Assembly (NCBI RefSeq): GCF_963576615.1
Contig: NC_088711.1
Coordinates: 7,310,869 to 7,374,868, forward strand
Origin: Watersipora subatra
Lineage: Eukaryota; Bryozoa; Gymnolaemata; Cheilostomatida; Watersiporidae
Reading direction: 5' to 3'
Length of the DNA stretch: 64,000 nucleotides
Shown: piece after piece, positions 12,301 through 24,599 of the stretch
Layout: every line of letters begins with the position of its first letter
How positions within the stretch are numbered: position 1 is the stretch's first letter
Made by a program: the position numbers and the translations under genes
The notes under the pieces: generated by a model
The model's input: only the letters and a program-made list of their open reading frames with translations
The model's database searches: none
What the model was told of the DNA's origin: nothing

Positions 12301-15300
12301 GAAACACATACGCACAGGATATGAAAAGCCAAGTACTAGTTGCAGAACTTGCAGACACATTAGACCCCCTTCCCAACACTTGTTTTTGCAAAATTTTCCT
12401 AGCAGATCATACTAATTACCTTTATTGTGACATTTAATTTTGGGGAAGCTCCATTATCTACCTCTTCTGTACCAACATCAACGGAGGCCTCTCCTGGCTG
12501 AACACTCTCCCCTATCATACACAATATTGATCTTCTAGGGAGCAGAGCATGATACAAGGCATGATACGTGAAGACTAACAGTCATAGTATTGTAACTGCA
12601 ACAAGCTATAACCATTTACTCAAATGACCATGAGCAGACAACTGCAGTTTTAAGTTGACCAATTTACTCTCAAAACAAAATTTTAATTAGTAGCACCAAG
12701 TATTATCTGTTAAAGACTTCATTAGACTTTTTACAATTAGTATGGATGATGGGTGCACAGAGTGCACAGAATCGGTCACGAGCGATTCCCAAGACAACTA
12801 CAGTCATACTTCGACTTACGAGCTTAATGCGTTCCGAGACTGAGCTCGTATGTCAATTTACTAGCATGTTGGTGCAATTTATTTATATATAGAACAATTA
12901 AATATATATTGATTGGTTTCCATACTCTAGAAAAAGCAAATAAAACACTCAAAACAAGATATTGTAACAGAAAGAACATGTTGGTTAATGTCCTAACTTA
13001 CCACATGCTTTCAAACAACAAATAAAAAATAATGCAAGGAAATGTGATAAATTAAAATGTAAAATTAAATACATACAATAGCAGCTAACGTTAACATTTG
13101 CCAGAGAGGGAGATATAAGTTATCCTTCATTACAACAGTTGACTGATAAATTTGGATTTTATCAAAGTCTCAAAAGACACACTTAGAAACAAATCTAAAA
13201 GCAAACTTTCAGTTTTAACTTAACGTACCCTAATTAAAATTTCTTCGGTGTTCATAGTTTGAAGTTTCTCGCTGGTTAGCTAATTTTTCCTTTGTTTCGC
13301 TTTCACGACTAGCCGGCCATTTTAAGATGAACCTATCTAAGGACGTTTGCCTTTGTCGCCCTTTCAACATGTTGCGATTAGGACGAACACAGGTGTCGTC
13401 ACAAAATTTAATGCATGACCACTAGCCAACTTGTCCGAATGTCTATCTTTATAGTTTTAATAGATAGCGCCGGCCTTTTCAAATAGCGTCGTTTCAGTTA
13501 CGCTGTCACCGGCCAATTGTTTATCTTTTATCCAATGCCTGAGCGGTCTCTCCATCAGCGGTCGTGAAGATCGCCGCGCCGTTTAGAAACTACGGTTAGT
13601 CCTTTTGCGAGCTAAATGCCCTGAATATAATCCTTCTGTTTGATAATTGTGGATGTATTTCTGTCATATCGCTGAGCTAGCTCAATCACGCATATTTTTC
13701 AATAATTTTTCGTTTAATATCAATTGTTATCCTTTGCTTTTTCTTTGCATTATTTTTCATTTTACTGGCAAACTTTCGGTCTACGCACAGTACTTTTAAT
13801 TCACATAATTCTGCACTGAAAAGCGCGCACAAAAACACGGTACAAAAGTATAACCTGAGCAGTTGAAAAATACAGATTGATGCTGTTGTCATAAAACACC
13901 TCCGGCATACTTGGCAACTGACTCGCGTGGTCGTATCTTAAACATGGCTCGTATGTAAGTGCTAAAACTTGCTTAAAAGCTGGCTCGTATCTCAAGTTTC
14001 TCGTATGTTGGAGCACTCGTAAGTTGAAGTATTACTGTATTACATGTATAATCACAACTCTACGAAGGAAGGAGGAATCAAGGCAGACCTGAAAATACAG
14101 ATCAATACCTGAAAATACCAAGGCAGGACTGAAATACAAAGATGTAGCAAAGCGTAGCATGAAGTTTGAGAGAACTAGACACAAACCAATGGCAAAAGGC
14201 CAAGAATGGAGCTGCAAGCAAGTGATTAAGCCTAAAGTGTCAGTCATTGTCAAATTGAGTGACTGCAAGAGAGACTAACTGTGGCTATAACCATAAAGCT
14301 TGTTATGAGGCTATTGCAACAAATAAGAACTTTATGTACATCAGCTCAGTCTTTAATAATTTCTAAATGAACGTGTTTAACTACTAAGCCTAAACTTTAT
14401 CAGGACTGTATAGAAGCTTATGTTTATTGTAACTGCTCCCTTACATTAAAGACGGGTGAGCGGAGAGTTACCCTGCTCCATACAAAAGAGGTATGAAGAT
14501 ACGAAGCTACTTCAACTTAGAGTAATTCAACTGAAAATTAACACAAATTATTTCCATCATGTCTTTTTTATATTTCATATGCTTTTACATTTTATTTAGT
14601 TATCATCGCAGCCAGGCTATCCAGTTTCACCTGCTTCAGGCTTGCTATTGTCTCACTTCCACTCTTCCTCACGACTAATACCAGACAGCTTTAGAGATTT
14701 TTAAAGAACTGATCCTACAACACATGCTCATTTGTTTATAATTGCTTGGTTTATTTCAACAAAGATATTCCCTCCATTTTCACCGCTAGTATCACTAGCG
14801 CTATTATTTTCGCCATCTTTTTACCGTCCATGATTTGACAACTAAAGAATAAAGGTATTAAGTTCTGCCTAATAATATTCCATATAACCAGAACTTTGTA
14901 TGAGAACTACATACATTTTCACTCATGTACAAATACAGAACTACATGTACCAAAAATGTCATATCAGATGCGTACAAATTTGCAAATTATCCAGATCATA
15001 AAACAAAGTTTGTCTGTATTTGATTGCAATGTCTATGAACTAGTGTATAGGCTATTGTAAAAATGATAGTCAGCCGCGATTAAATGTATGCTTGCGCGAA
15101 TGGCAAGAGGAAACATGTCAAATCGAGTTGTAATCTAAAATAAGAGGTAAGCTTATTGCTTGTTGAAAGTTGCTAAATACTCCTCTCACACCTATATTAA
15201 AGACACTATGAAGAAACTCACTCGTAGCTGCTGAGTTTGGTTCATCTAAATCTCCAACTCTACGTCTTTTTGACACAGCTCCATCTGGTGACAACTGCTC

Positions 15301-16399
15301 TCGCTTTACTGGCTTTTTAGCTGACAAAAGCTGAAAATGGAGTATGAGAACATTGTCATTGACATAGTGACACTTTTTGCCTTTCAACTAAACTATTCTA
15401 GAAATATTGTGCTGAATTAAAATGCAATAAATAAGTTTGTCCATGAGTAGCAACAAACGGAAAACATAAAAACACAAAACGAAACACGATTTCAAGGCAC
15501 AAAATACATTTGGTAATGTGATAACAGATCTGTGACAATTTATCAACTGATTAACAATCAACTTTATTCGAATTCTAACTAGACACGTGAAAAGCGCAGG
15601 AGTCTACAAACGCTACTTGTAGATTTGCTAACAACTGACAATTCAGTGACTTGTGGAAATCCCCTAATCACCTTTTGATCTAAAGATGCCTGTCTTTTAG
15701 TCTTTCGAGTCACTTTCTTCCTTTCCTTCACATGTTCACAGGATGCTGAGACAGGCTTTTGTTCAAATGTTATATTCTTCTCTAAGTGAACTTTTGTAAC
15801 ATTTTGTGGTTGAATGCGTTTTAATGGTGTACGCGTTTTAGGCTTCGTTTCTCGCATGTGACGTATATTTTGCTTGGGCCTGGCAGGTCGAGCTTGAGCT
15901 GTAAAACCAAGATTGTTTGGTCAGTAAGATTTCCCACCAAGGAACCAGATGTACATATGAAAAAAATCAATGATTAATGTTATTAATACTGCTTGTATGA
16001 AACAAACCTCCAACGCTCTTGGCTGCAGGCTTCCCTTTTGTGTTTCGCTGCCTCAGCATGGCCTGTCAAGCAGAAACATGGGAGCAAATAAATAGCACAA
16101 AGCTAATTAAAAGACCAAATATATTTATTATGCATCAACTGCATAAGAATAGCTAAAACACAAGAAAGTAAGGCAGTCTTCTGTCATATATAGCCACAGT
16201 CTAGTCAAATCACAATATAATTGTATACATGTACATACAGATTCTGTTAGTTTCATATAACTCGGAACTGATGCCGATGATGCTTTTGAGCTTGAAGCCG
16301 ATTTCGGCCCTTTCAAGTTCTCATGACTCTGCAATACTTTCGTTTTTTTCTCTTTCTGCCATTTCCAAAGGGCTTCAAGCCGCTCCATTCTTGTTTTGT
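6325..16399 (-). CDS. DLGAP5: DLGAP5/HURP-like mitotic spindle protein, partial
   Basis: Nine exons are read on the minus strand, 5' to 3': 16399-16239, 16062-16008, 15898-15672, 15330-15222, 12534-12420, 12039-11948, 7634-7254, 6653-6595 and 6453-6325. Splice phases agree everywhere except across 15222 to 12534, where at least one exon is missing from my model. Three stretches fall in the order seen in human HURP: a basic helical RMERLEALWKWQKEKK segment, an SFAP box (KSRKSFAPANTQF), and VKYFKDIVVENTEKLEK...YWD, which starts the GKAP-type domain. HURP is a microtubule-bundling, Ran-regulated spindle protein that stabilises kinetochore fibres. The linkers are Lys, Arg, Ser and Pro rich, as in the family. 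The N-terminus upstream of 16399 and the rest of the GKAP domain past 6325 were not found; a final exon is probably left of the window. Introns hold a Tigger element, a hAT relic and a TTAA MITE. Family assignment good, full structure incomplete. Confidence 0.8.
6725..6899. repeat. 25-bp tandem repeat, seven units
   Basis: The unit is TCAGTTTAGCTAGGATGATCA plus GATG, repeated seven times with one or two changes per copy. It lies in the DLGAP5-like intron about 70 bp upstream of the acceptor of exon 6653-6595. Confidence 0.9.
7802..9031. mobile_element. TTAA-flanked MITE with ~140-bp inverted repeats
   Basis: Both ends begin AGAATAGAGAAAGCATAAT in inverted orientation and are bounded by TTAA (7798-7801 and 9032-9035). 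Similarity between the arms runs for about 140 bp, including GAGGTGTTGACTGATGTTCT and the word CAGCCAAACACAGGTCTACC. The interior has no transposase; a 95-codon frame at 8653-8940 runs into the right arm and is not a credible gene. The TTAA duplication points to piggyBac-type mobilisation. It lies in a DLGAP5-like intron and is a different family from the 4409-5828 element. Confidence 0.82.
9269..11373 (+). mobile_element. Decayed hAT transposon, GTF2IRD2/ZBED5-like transposase
   Basis: The left end CAGGGGTGTCCTAACTATGG and the right end ...AAACCCTG are inverted hAT-type termini. Between them the plus strand carries pieces of one transposase: a broken N-terminal part around 9509-9900, a frame at 9992-10291 with the SVAYDESTDATDTAQLL motif and the ICGVTVNGALTMTG motif of the catalytic core, and a C-terminal part at 10795-11148 ending in the dimerisation-like NKSRLISKMTDSNLHEV segment. 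These match the hAT family related to GTF2IRD2 and ZBED5 proteins. Stops and frameshifts separate the parts, so it is inactive. It lies in a DLGAP5-like intron on the opposite strand. Confidence 0.85.
12801..14037 (-). mobile_element. Tigger/pogo-type DNA transposon remnant
   Basis: The ends CAGTCATACTTCGACTTACGA and, inverted, CAGTAATACTTCAACTTACGA are near-identical and flanked by TA (12799-12800 and 14038-14039). A minus-strand frame at 13686-13892 ends with MKNNAKKKQRITIDIKRKII, like the start of the CENP-B/pogo helix-turn-helix DNA-binding domain. The catalytic DDE region is missing, so it is internally deleted and non-autonomous. It sits in the DLGAP5-like intron where my gene model lacks an exon. 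Confidence 0.85.
14040..15200. other. Intron of DLGAP5-like gene; possible missed exon
   Basis: Intronic by position. A weak minus-strand candidate near 14680-14620 (preceded by TATTAG, reading VRKSGSETIASLKQ) has the right entry phase for the upstream exon. It does not leave in the phase the next exon needs, so it was not added to the model. I see nothing else. Confidence 0.3.
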
Positions 16400-16780
16400 C
16401 TACATCAAAAACATGTTGGCATATTTAAAACGGATTGTGGAAACGGACCAAACGTCTTTTATGGGTTCCGAGGTGAAACAACTTTAGCATCATTGTTGGT
16501 GGAAATTTATTAAGCTGTCGCTTAGTAACAATAAATAAAGGATATGAACGTTAATAAATCCTAAATGTTGTCGGTAAGATATTTATTAATTACAGAACAC
16601 CCTCAGGAAACGATGTTGATCCGTTTCAGGGTTGGCATCACATGGGGAAAAAATCGTATGTAGGGATATAGAAACCATAGTAATTATATAATGCAAACAT
16701 CCCCTGGTGGAAATCGTCAAAATTTTATATTTATGTAAGTGCTGTATGTATTGAAAACTAGTAACAAAATAGTACGTTAA

Positions 16781-17688
16781 AGGTTGACTTGCAACAAAAT
16801 TCACATTAAAGTTATTTGGTATCAAAAGGTTCACCATGTTTTACTATGTTGTGTTGTAGGTGTAAAATATGTGGAAATGTGATTACAAGCTCTTAAAAGC
16901 TCAAAAACGAACAGTTAATTGCAGCCATCACGAAAACATCGTAGTTTGGAATCTCTTTATTTCGATGACGCACTCAGACATTGTGGTTATTGTTTTGACA
17001 CGTAATGTTATCACGTGAAATAAAAGGCCAATAAAAAGCTCAATATAAAACGTTTCGTAGCACTGGTTTATGACAAACACTTCAGTTTTACTAAAAATCC
17101 CTTATCAAATATAGATGCTCGCTACTTTAGTTTCGCTTCAGTTTGGTCTAATCATCTAGTCGTAATCTGATCATGTGACCCAGACTTACGGCCACATGAC
17201 GCGAACAATTTCTGCAGCATTTTTCGACTATTGCAGGTGACCAATAGGCTCGTCATGTTTATCAAAGGATGATATGCACTCCTTCAAGCTAAGGTTAAAA
17301 AATTAAACAAATTTTTACAGTAGATTTTGAGATATCATTGTTCAAAGTGACAGCATTACAATGGTAATGAAATAGACGTGTAAGGACAATAGACATGGTT
17401 TTATTGAATGCGTGAAGTATATTTGTGAAAATATTTCGACGAATGAGGTTGCATGAAAGTGTAAACAGAAGTCATCGTGTTCAATTACATTCCAATTGAG
17501 CGGTTTTGGAAAGGAATTCTTATCTACGGCGTTTTCGTGATGGCTGCGATTAACTGTTCGTTTTTTTAACTTTTAAGAGATTGTAATCACATTTCCGCAT
17601 ATTTTGCACCTACAACACAGCAGTGTAAGACATGGTGAACCTTTTGATACCAACTAACTGTAATGTGAATTTTGTTGCAAGTCAACCT
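16781..17688. mobile_element. TTAA-flanked MITE with long inverted repeats, copy 2
   Basis: AGGTTGACTTGCAACAAAA at the left and TTTTGTTGCAAGTCAACCT at the right, with TTAA at 16777-16780 and 17689-17692. This is the uninterrupted copy of the family at 4409-5828 and 35267-36129, about 0.9 kb long. It provides the empty site for the element nested in copy 1. No coding capacity. Confidence 0.85.
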
Positions 17689-18246
17689 TTAACCTTAGTA
17701 ACTATAGTTATCTACAGTAACTTCATTATATTTAGTAAATTTAGTATTATATTATTAGTCATTATATTTAGTAAATGTAACCTTACAATGTCTATAAGCA
17801 GTACTACGTATGTACCGTAGAAAGTTCTTACCTTCAATACAGACGTATGTATAAGAAAAGCTTTGAATTCACTTTAAATAAGTTTACCTTACTAAACACA
17901 CACTTAAGCTAGGTATTAGTATGTATTTTTAACTATTTTACTGAATTTCCACTTTTTATCACTAAAATTTTGTTACTTATCAGTTTCGGTCTTTGCTTTG
18001 ACAATAACTTTAGGCGGGATAGTTTAAAAAAATTTTATAATTATTTTGGCAAGAGAATCCAACGATGCTGTTTTCATAAAGAAATGGACTTTCGGTAGCA
18101 GGTTAAGCGAAGTTGTCTGACCACTACACCTTCTGTATGAAGGAATCGCAACTCCAACTTTGCTACTGGTTTTGAAGGAAAAATATTACTGTTTAACAAA
18201 CCAGAATTTCTGAACTGAGAGAAATCGGTCATCATGTCTTTTTTAA

Positions 18247-18929
18247 CCCTTTGGCTGAGGAAACGACCAAAATGTCGTTTACTGTTTGCGTGGGAAAACG
18301 ACATTTATGTCCCTTTCGGTAGACGTTTATAAAGCTGTCGCCTAGTAACGTTAAACAAAGGATATAAACACTAGTAAGTTTTAAATATCATCAACAAGAT
18401 ATCGGTCAATGATTTACAATATGAAACCATTATCTGAGAGGCGTTGCTTTGTGCTAAAAGCTAAACAAATCGCGCATCCTTAGAAAAGATAAAAGCATCG
18501 GCTCGACTTTCAAAACGGTAAAATAAAAGATTATTTGATCTTGCGATCGTTAGTGATTTTTTGTCTGATCAGAATAAAAATAATTCAAATGATAGAGGTG
18601 ATGTAAACTTTTTGGACTTTTAATATACTTGGAATATACAGAGAACACAATCGTTATGGTGGCTCGAATGGCTACGTTGTGGCGTTTAACTCTACCAAAA
18701 GAAAATGCTTCCAAGCATTTCATACAGGGACATTTGCACATGGTTGTATTTTTTTTGAGTAATATATATATATATAAATGAATGTTTCTGTACAAAAAGT
18801 TCTGTTCATAGAAATAAATTTTTAAGATTTGAGCTATGCATGTTCATAAAATATTGATTTTATTGAATTTTCGAAAATATATTACACGAGTTTCGGATGT
18901 TTTTGGGGGACTTATACCTGGTCAGAGGG
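18247..18929. mobile_element. piggyBac-type MITE
   Basis: The ends are CCCTTTGGCTGAGG and, inverted, CCCTCTGACCAGG, flanked by TTAA (18243-18246 and 18930-18933). This matches the piggyBac-type terminus (TTAA then CCC). Its interior and right part match the ends of the larger piggyBac relic just downstream (for example TTTTATTGAATTTTC and the ATGAATGTTT site), so it is an internally deleted relative. Confidence 0.82.
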
Positions 18930-20397
18930 TTAAGGCGCTGTGAAAATATTTTCAGCGAACAGCAGTTCCGGTGTCTTTGCTATTTTGAAATACGTGATAA
19001 GTGCACCGACTGCCAAATTTGAACTCGCGCAAAAGTTTTGTTGAATTTGTATGGTGAAAAAAGATTCATATAGTGATGTGAAAAAATCATTATGTTCCAC
19101 TGTGTAAGGTGAAAAAAATGATATACCTGAGTAAATCGTATCCTGAGAGTGCACTGTAATTACGATATCTAACGATTATCTAAGAGGCATTGCTTTGTGC
19201 TACAAGCTAAAGAAATACAAAAATACGATTCCATGAATAAAATGGAAAATGGAAAAACTAGTCAGCATGTGACTCAGCGTTTAGAACAAAAAATAATTGT
19301 ATTTGGTCCCGCAGTTGCCAGCGATCTTTCGACTGATCAATACAATGATAATTCAGATGATGATAGCGATGTAAACCACGAAGACTGAATATATATAGAG
19401 GAAAGTGAAGGTTATGGCAGCTCAGACAATGATAATGCTATATCCATTAGTGCCACTGTTGCGAGTACTAGTAAAGTGCCTCATAATAGCAACTCCAATA
19501 CAAGCAATACCTTGGCTATTAGCTCTAATACACCGGTTATTACAACTGAGAGATCAGAAGATGGAACATATGTAACCACACAGACTTTTAATGGTTGGAA
19601 AAATGTTATTGATTTAGATGGTGATAAGTCTTCATCAATCCACAATGTTTCCTCTCACTCAGTGCTCAACTTCACACCACCTGCTGATACATACCACGAT
19701 AGAATATTTTGATTACATCTTCCTTCCTGACCCAAGTGGGAGTAATTTGTGGAAGCTTATAGTAGCAGAATCTAACAAGTACTACGAGTATTATACACAT
19801 GTGAAGATGGGAGTTCTTAAACAACTATCCAAATTGCATTTATGGGAAAGTGTTACACAGGAGTGATTACGGGCATTTATTGGACTGTGTCTAAACAAGG
19901 GTTTGTGGAAAGCTTCAAACAATGCGACTTACTTTGATAAAAAGTATCACAGCCAAAACCATCTGGTATTTCGAGAGACAATGAAAGAGGACACCAATTT
20001 CATTTTCAGGAAACCAACCTCATGGTCAGATTCATGGTCACACTCGAGCAGAAGTAATGATCCTCAATACAAGTTTAGGAAAATTCAAGAACATTTGACA
20101 GCTAAAAGGCAACAAGGTTATGACCAGGTCAAAACCCTATCAACTGTAGTGGCAGAATACAATGCTGGAATGGGTGAAGTTGACATAGCTGACCAGATGA
20201 CTAAAACCTATGCTGATGTGAGAACAATGAAATCCTGGAAAAAATATCCTTCCATATCCTTGACAGAACAATGACTAATGTATACAGTCTATATAAGCTA
20301 AACCCCAATGGAACAGAGCTAATGGAACATAACTTTACTGTTGAGGTAATCGAAGGCCTGATCAGTGGTTACCAAGAGTTTCGTAAGCATGTTGGTA

Positions 20398-20600
20398 GAC
20401 CAAGCCTAGGAAACATGCAGTCTAGATGTAAATCTAGACCGCATGTCTAGATTACTACAACTGAGTAACTAACATGCAGTCCTAGACATGTCTGCATGTC
20501 TAGGACTGCATGTTTCCTAGGAAACATGCAGTCTAGATGTGTTCAGATATAAGTCTAGATGTGTAAATCTATAAATGTTTAGATTTACATCTAGACATTT
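20398..20600. repeat. Compound inverted and direct repeat with perfect hairpin
   Basis: Positions 20471-20514 form a perfect inverted repeat with 20-bp arms and a 4-nt loop (arm word CATGCAGTCCTAGACATG). It is flanked by direct copies of CTAGGAAACATGCAGTCTAG near 20406 and 20517. More TCTAGA-type words follow to 20600. It lies at the 3' side of the piggyBac transposase remains and may be a small folded insertion. Confidence 0.75.
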
Positions 20601-20783
20601 CTGTAAAATAATCCCGGTCAAAAAACGTAAAGTCTACGCTTTTTTTAGCAAGAGCATGGGCAGTGGCCACAAAAGAACAGGGATTTCTACATGGTGTGAG
20701 AGCTGTAGCGTTGGACTCCGCCTAAGAAAAAGTTTCCAAGCATTCCATACAGTGATCTCACATGTGTAAATGAATGTTTATGT

Positions 20784-21810
20784 TAGAGTTGCCCCGATTT
20801 TGGTATCGGAATCGGTATCGGTGCCGATATGAGTGTCAAGTATCTGAATCGGTATCGGCCGATCTTTTCTTAAAAAATCTGAACCTTCCGATACTTTTTA
20901 CAGATCAACCATTTAGCAGAAAACTGTATTTTAGCCTGCTATACTAATAAAAAATCATCAGCTGTAAGCTTCTTACTTTTACTTAATGAATTTCAGGCCT
21001 GCCGCACAATTTATTTCATGTCTATAGCCTGATCAACACAGCGAAGGAAACTTTTTAGCCAGAACGTAAACAAAAAGTGTGGTATTTCCCAATTACAGCG
21101 ATAGGTTTTATTGCAAGCAATCACGAACAAGATAACAAAAGTGGGAAACAAGAACGCAGTGTAATATTTCTATTTACTAGCATTACGAAAGTAATTTAAA
21201 CAGTCGACGCATAAAGTTATCCATCACTCTCTTGATCCTGACGATACAATGGATCGTTTGTATTATACAAAAAACAGTAACCCCAGTGGCGTATTGGTAT
21301 GTAGCCTGTCCTCCAACATCTGTTGCAAGGGAATTCCCCTTCAGTACGCTCGGCTACATTGATAATGATGGAAGAAAAGAGACGTCTTACTGAGATAATT
21401 GAATCACTAACGGTTTTTAAAAGAAACATTGATTTGCTCTAAACTTGTACAGGCACAGCAGTTCATTCAACAATAGAAGAGGGACTTCGTTATCACAGAT
21501 AGAACTGTACCACTAACAGTAATTACCTTTATTTACAAATTACAAGAAACATGGACTGTTTTGTTACTACATGCACGGTATGTCAGTATGTGAATATGTA
21601 TATATTTTTTTCCATAAATGCAAACAAATAAATACAATAATATTCATGTTTTCTTTGCATTATGTTTGTATTTGCATAATAAAATGAGCTACTATCTATG
21701 CAACACAAAAGATCTGAATCGGTATCTGAATCGGATTATTTTTCAATTAGGATCGGTATATCGGATCGGTATCTGAATCGGCTGGTGAATTTAGAATCGG
21801 GGCATCTCTA
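20784..21810. mobile_element. Non-autonomous hAT element nested in piggyBac relic
   Basis: The left end TAGAGTTGCCCCGAT and the right end, inverted, TAGAGATGCCCCGAT are hAT-type termini. Subterminal regions are packed with GAATCGGTATC words, the usual site of transposase binding. The flanks GTTTATGT (20776-20783) and GTTCATGT (21811-21818) form an 8-bp target duplication with one mismatch. The related MITE at 18247-18929 has this place uninterrupted. There is no transposase frame. Confidence 0.87.
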
Positions 21811-21965
21811 GTTCATGTACAAAAGAACATGCTAATAAAAATCAGTTCAAGCCACGTATGTTCATAGATATTAATTTTATTGAATTTTCAACAAAAATTT
21901 ACACGAATTTGGGTCCTTTTTGAAACCTAAATTCTCAAGGACTTTGACTTGGGGAAAGGGTTTGC

Positions 21966-24202
21966 TGGCACCACAGCATTGTCGCATGAGCCAACAGATG
22001 ACAAAATAATTCTGATGCGAATTTTTCAAAAACGTGAGTTCATTCTTTCCAGTGTGTTAAACATACATATTGAGGGCCAATTATTAGGCTTTTCCCAACT
22101 GCATTGTTCTCATTCGCCGTGGTACACGTGTTGATAGCGCTTCATGTCATTCCTCTTATCTTCAGCCCATATTGCCACGAAATTGTATTTGTAAAACCCT
22201 AGTCTACCAGCATCTCATCAAACTACAAGTTATTGTATGATTATAGGACTAAAAGTGTGGGTAACTGGCTAATGTTCTGATATTTTGGTGAAATTGCCAA
22301 ACTAGCAATGTATGTTCGTATGAAGTATAAGTTTGTCATTTACTGTGTTGTGATGGTACGACAGGTTTAGGTTTCTAGCAGCATTAAAAAATAGGTGTGA
22401 TTTAACACTTGAAATAACTTTAATCAAGTTTAACCATGAATTATGAAAAGGTAAGAATCAGTAAGTTATAATTGACGACTATGCAGCATAAAGTTGATAT
22501 ATTTAATCACATCAATTATATCAGTACTTTTATCATATATTTCAATCTTTAGAGTCTTGGCTTTCGAATGAGCCTATATTCAATACACAAAGACTAATAG
22601 AACTATGAAAAACAGGGTGTCAAAAGTATGTCCTGCAATAAAAAAAACACTTGGTTGCGGTTCCCACAATGTGATGTCATAATTATCATTTAGCCTTAGG
22701 TTGTCGATCCCTTTCGCTGCCGTTGAGGCTGCGCTTTTCTGTGACAATCGGTGCTCTCAAACCCAGTGAGCGATAATAATAAACTAGGATTCTAAATAAT
22801 CAACAATGCCCCGGGATCGTGCTAACGCCCGACCAATACAAACACATGTTCTGGGTTAATAGATTTCGAGTGATTGTTAGAATTTGCTTTTTTCATCCTT
22901 TCGTTCATTTTAAACATTTATAGTAATTATTATCACATTGTTTTATATATATGATTCTAAATGCTTTCTTAGTATGAGTAGGCCTTATGCTTCAATAAAT
23001 ATACTGTCATTAATAACGGTAATGAAATCACATCGATTAAATTGTGACCTGCAGTGGCATGACCCTAGGACTATGTGTAAATTGCACTTTCGCAAGACCA
23101 CGCAATGCTTGAAATTAGCCTCAGTCGTGCCTCTCAACATCACAATAAAAAGAGAGCAAGTGCATAATATCATCAGGAGAATATAGTATGGTGCTTGGAA
23201 TCTGAGCTATTTATCATAGAAATAATATGTACATGGAGAGCTAATGACACTGATTCCTTTGTCATCTTCATTGGTTTTCTTGAGCTGTGCTACCTTCGCC
23301 TGCCACTAGCGTCATTATTGTAGTTGATAAATAAGCGATAAGAACACAGAACACCGAATATGAAAATTGTGACGTCATAATTTCTGAGCCTATACCATTG
23401 AAAATTTCTGCGGTAGAGCTCTGGGGAAATCCTATAAACACCAACCAATGTCTGTCTCACCTTGTCAAACAATGGCTCAATTGAAAGCCAAGATATTGAA
23501 GAACCTGAATAAGCTGAAGCAGTACTTATGTAATTGATGTGCTTTAAGCAGTAATAAACTAAGCCTTGCCAACTTAAGTCTTTTAAAAGTGAACAGTGAC
23601 TGGTTGAAATATTGTTGTATGGAAATATCACGAAAACGACATACCAACAGGGAATGCAGCAAGACAACAAGATAAGCATATAATACATGCAAGCAGCAAG
23701 ATGCCGAAAGGCATCAAAAGATCTAATATTTAAAAACGTCAAAAGCAAATTAGAAACTTCAAAATTGGAGGAATCAATCACAGGAATTGCGTCCACACCA
23801 GCTGGAGAAACTGCCAAAGGGATGTAGAAGCAATGAAATCTACCAACCACCACCAGAAAACCACTACCGAAACATTGGAGAGGAATCAAATGATTACAAG
23901 TACAGTATACAGCATACGGATTAAACCAAGCAGTTTACACAGCCAAAAAATATATATTTTGGGAAAAAACATAATTTAAGCTCCTAGACATTCCTGTGTG
24001 GTAGAAATGCAATTCTATGTAATTATCAGCTGTGGAAGTTTATTTGGCGCATAGTAGTAAGGTGGTGGTAGAGCTCAAGCTGCAACTACATGCAATCCTA
24101 GCACAACAATGAATTAGTGATTTTCATTTTCAATTGCTTTTATTAAGTGATATGATGATCTCTTTACCGGTAAAATATGAAACCGTGTGAAATATGCCAT
24201 TT

Positions 24203-24241
<39 letters not shown>

Positions 24242-24300
24242 TTCTCAAAGTATGTCTCTGTTATTCCAGCCATAGCTATTAAAATCTTGATATTAAAATT
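21966..24300. other. No gene assigned; AT-rich with one long minus frame
   Basis: The longest frame is on the minus strand at 23290-23889 (199 codons). It has hydrophobic stretches but matches no family I know, and the same stretch on the plus strand also looks like a broken frame. No splice sites of good quality tie it to a gene. A TA microsatellite lies at 24207-24238. I see no other feature. Confidence 0.3.
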
Positions 24301-24307
24301 CTGCATT

Positions 24308-24379
24308 CTGATGGATTTAAACTCATGACGAATCCATCGACAAGTTTCTTATCCGGATTCTCTACCACTGAGCTACCTA
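24308..24379 (-). repeat. tRNA-derived SINE head
   Basis: Read on the minus strand, the sequence begins TAGCTCAGTGGTAGAGAATC, a good RNA polymerase III A box. About 40 bases later comes GAGTTTAAATCC, a slightly decayed B box. Spacing fits a tRNA, but the acceptor stem and anticodon arm do not pair, so it is a tRNA-derived SINE or pseudogene rather than a tRNA. Confidence 0.65.
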
Positions 24380-24599
24380 TTGATCAATGACTGTTTTCAT
24401 ATACGGCATATCCCATGCGCTACTAATTATTTTAGCAATGCACCCATAGGTTACGATGTCCCTGTTAAGAACTATTTTTCATATTCAATTGCTATATCTG
24501 GGGTCAAGGCCAAATCTTCTCATGTGGACAATTATAACGTGGTATTCAAAGTTTTGATAGATTTTCCTCATGATACCAGTATGAGGAAATATGAATAGT

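Larger units (their letters stand above)
19177..21962 (+). mobile_element. piggyBac transposon relic with broken transposase
   Basis: Plus-strand frames at 19197-19388, 19476-19712, 19618-19866 and 19903-20274 together resemble a piggyBac (PGBD) transposase: an acidic N-terminal region, the YEYYTHVKMGVLKQLSKLHL segment, a LRAFIGLCLN-like start to the catalytic region around 19870, and a late EYNAGMGEVDIADQMTKTYA segment. At least four stops or frameshifts and a missing central part make it inactive. The right end near 21962 (TTGGGGAAAGGGTTT) corresponds to the MITE end at 18929 but has lost TTAA. A hAT element is inserted at 20784-21810. Confidence 0.83.

Noticed and set aside
14610..14690. 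Extra DLGAP5-like exon near 14680-14620
   Set aside because: The entry phase fits but the exit phase does not match the next exon, and the donor is weak.
23290..23889. Minus-strand frame of 199 codons as a gene
   Set aside because: No recognisable domain, no splice partners and a transposon-rich setting; the plus strand also shows a broken frame here.
24308..24379. Functional tRNA gene
   Set aside because: A and B boxes are present, but the acceptor and anticodon stems do not pair.
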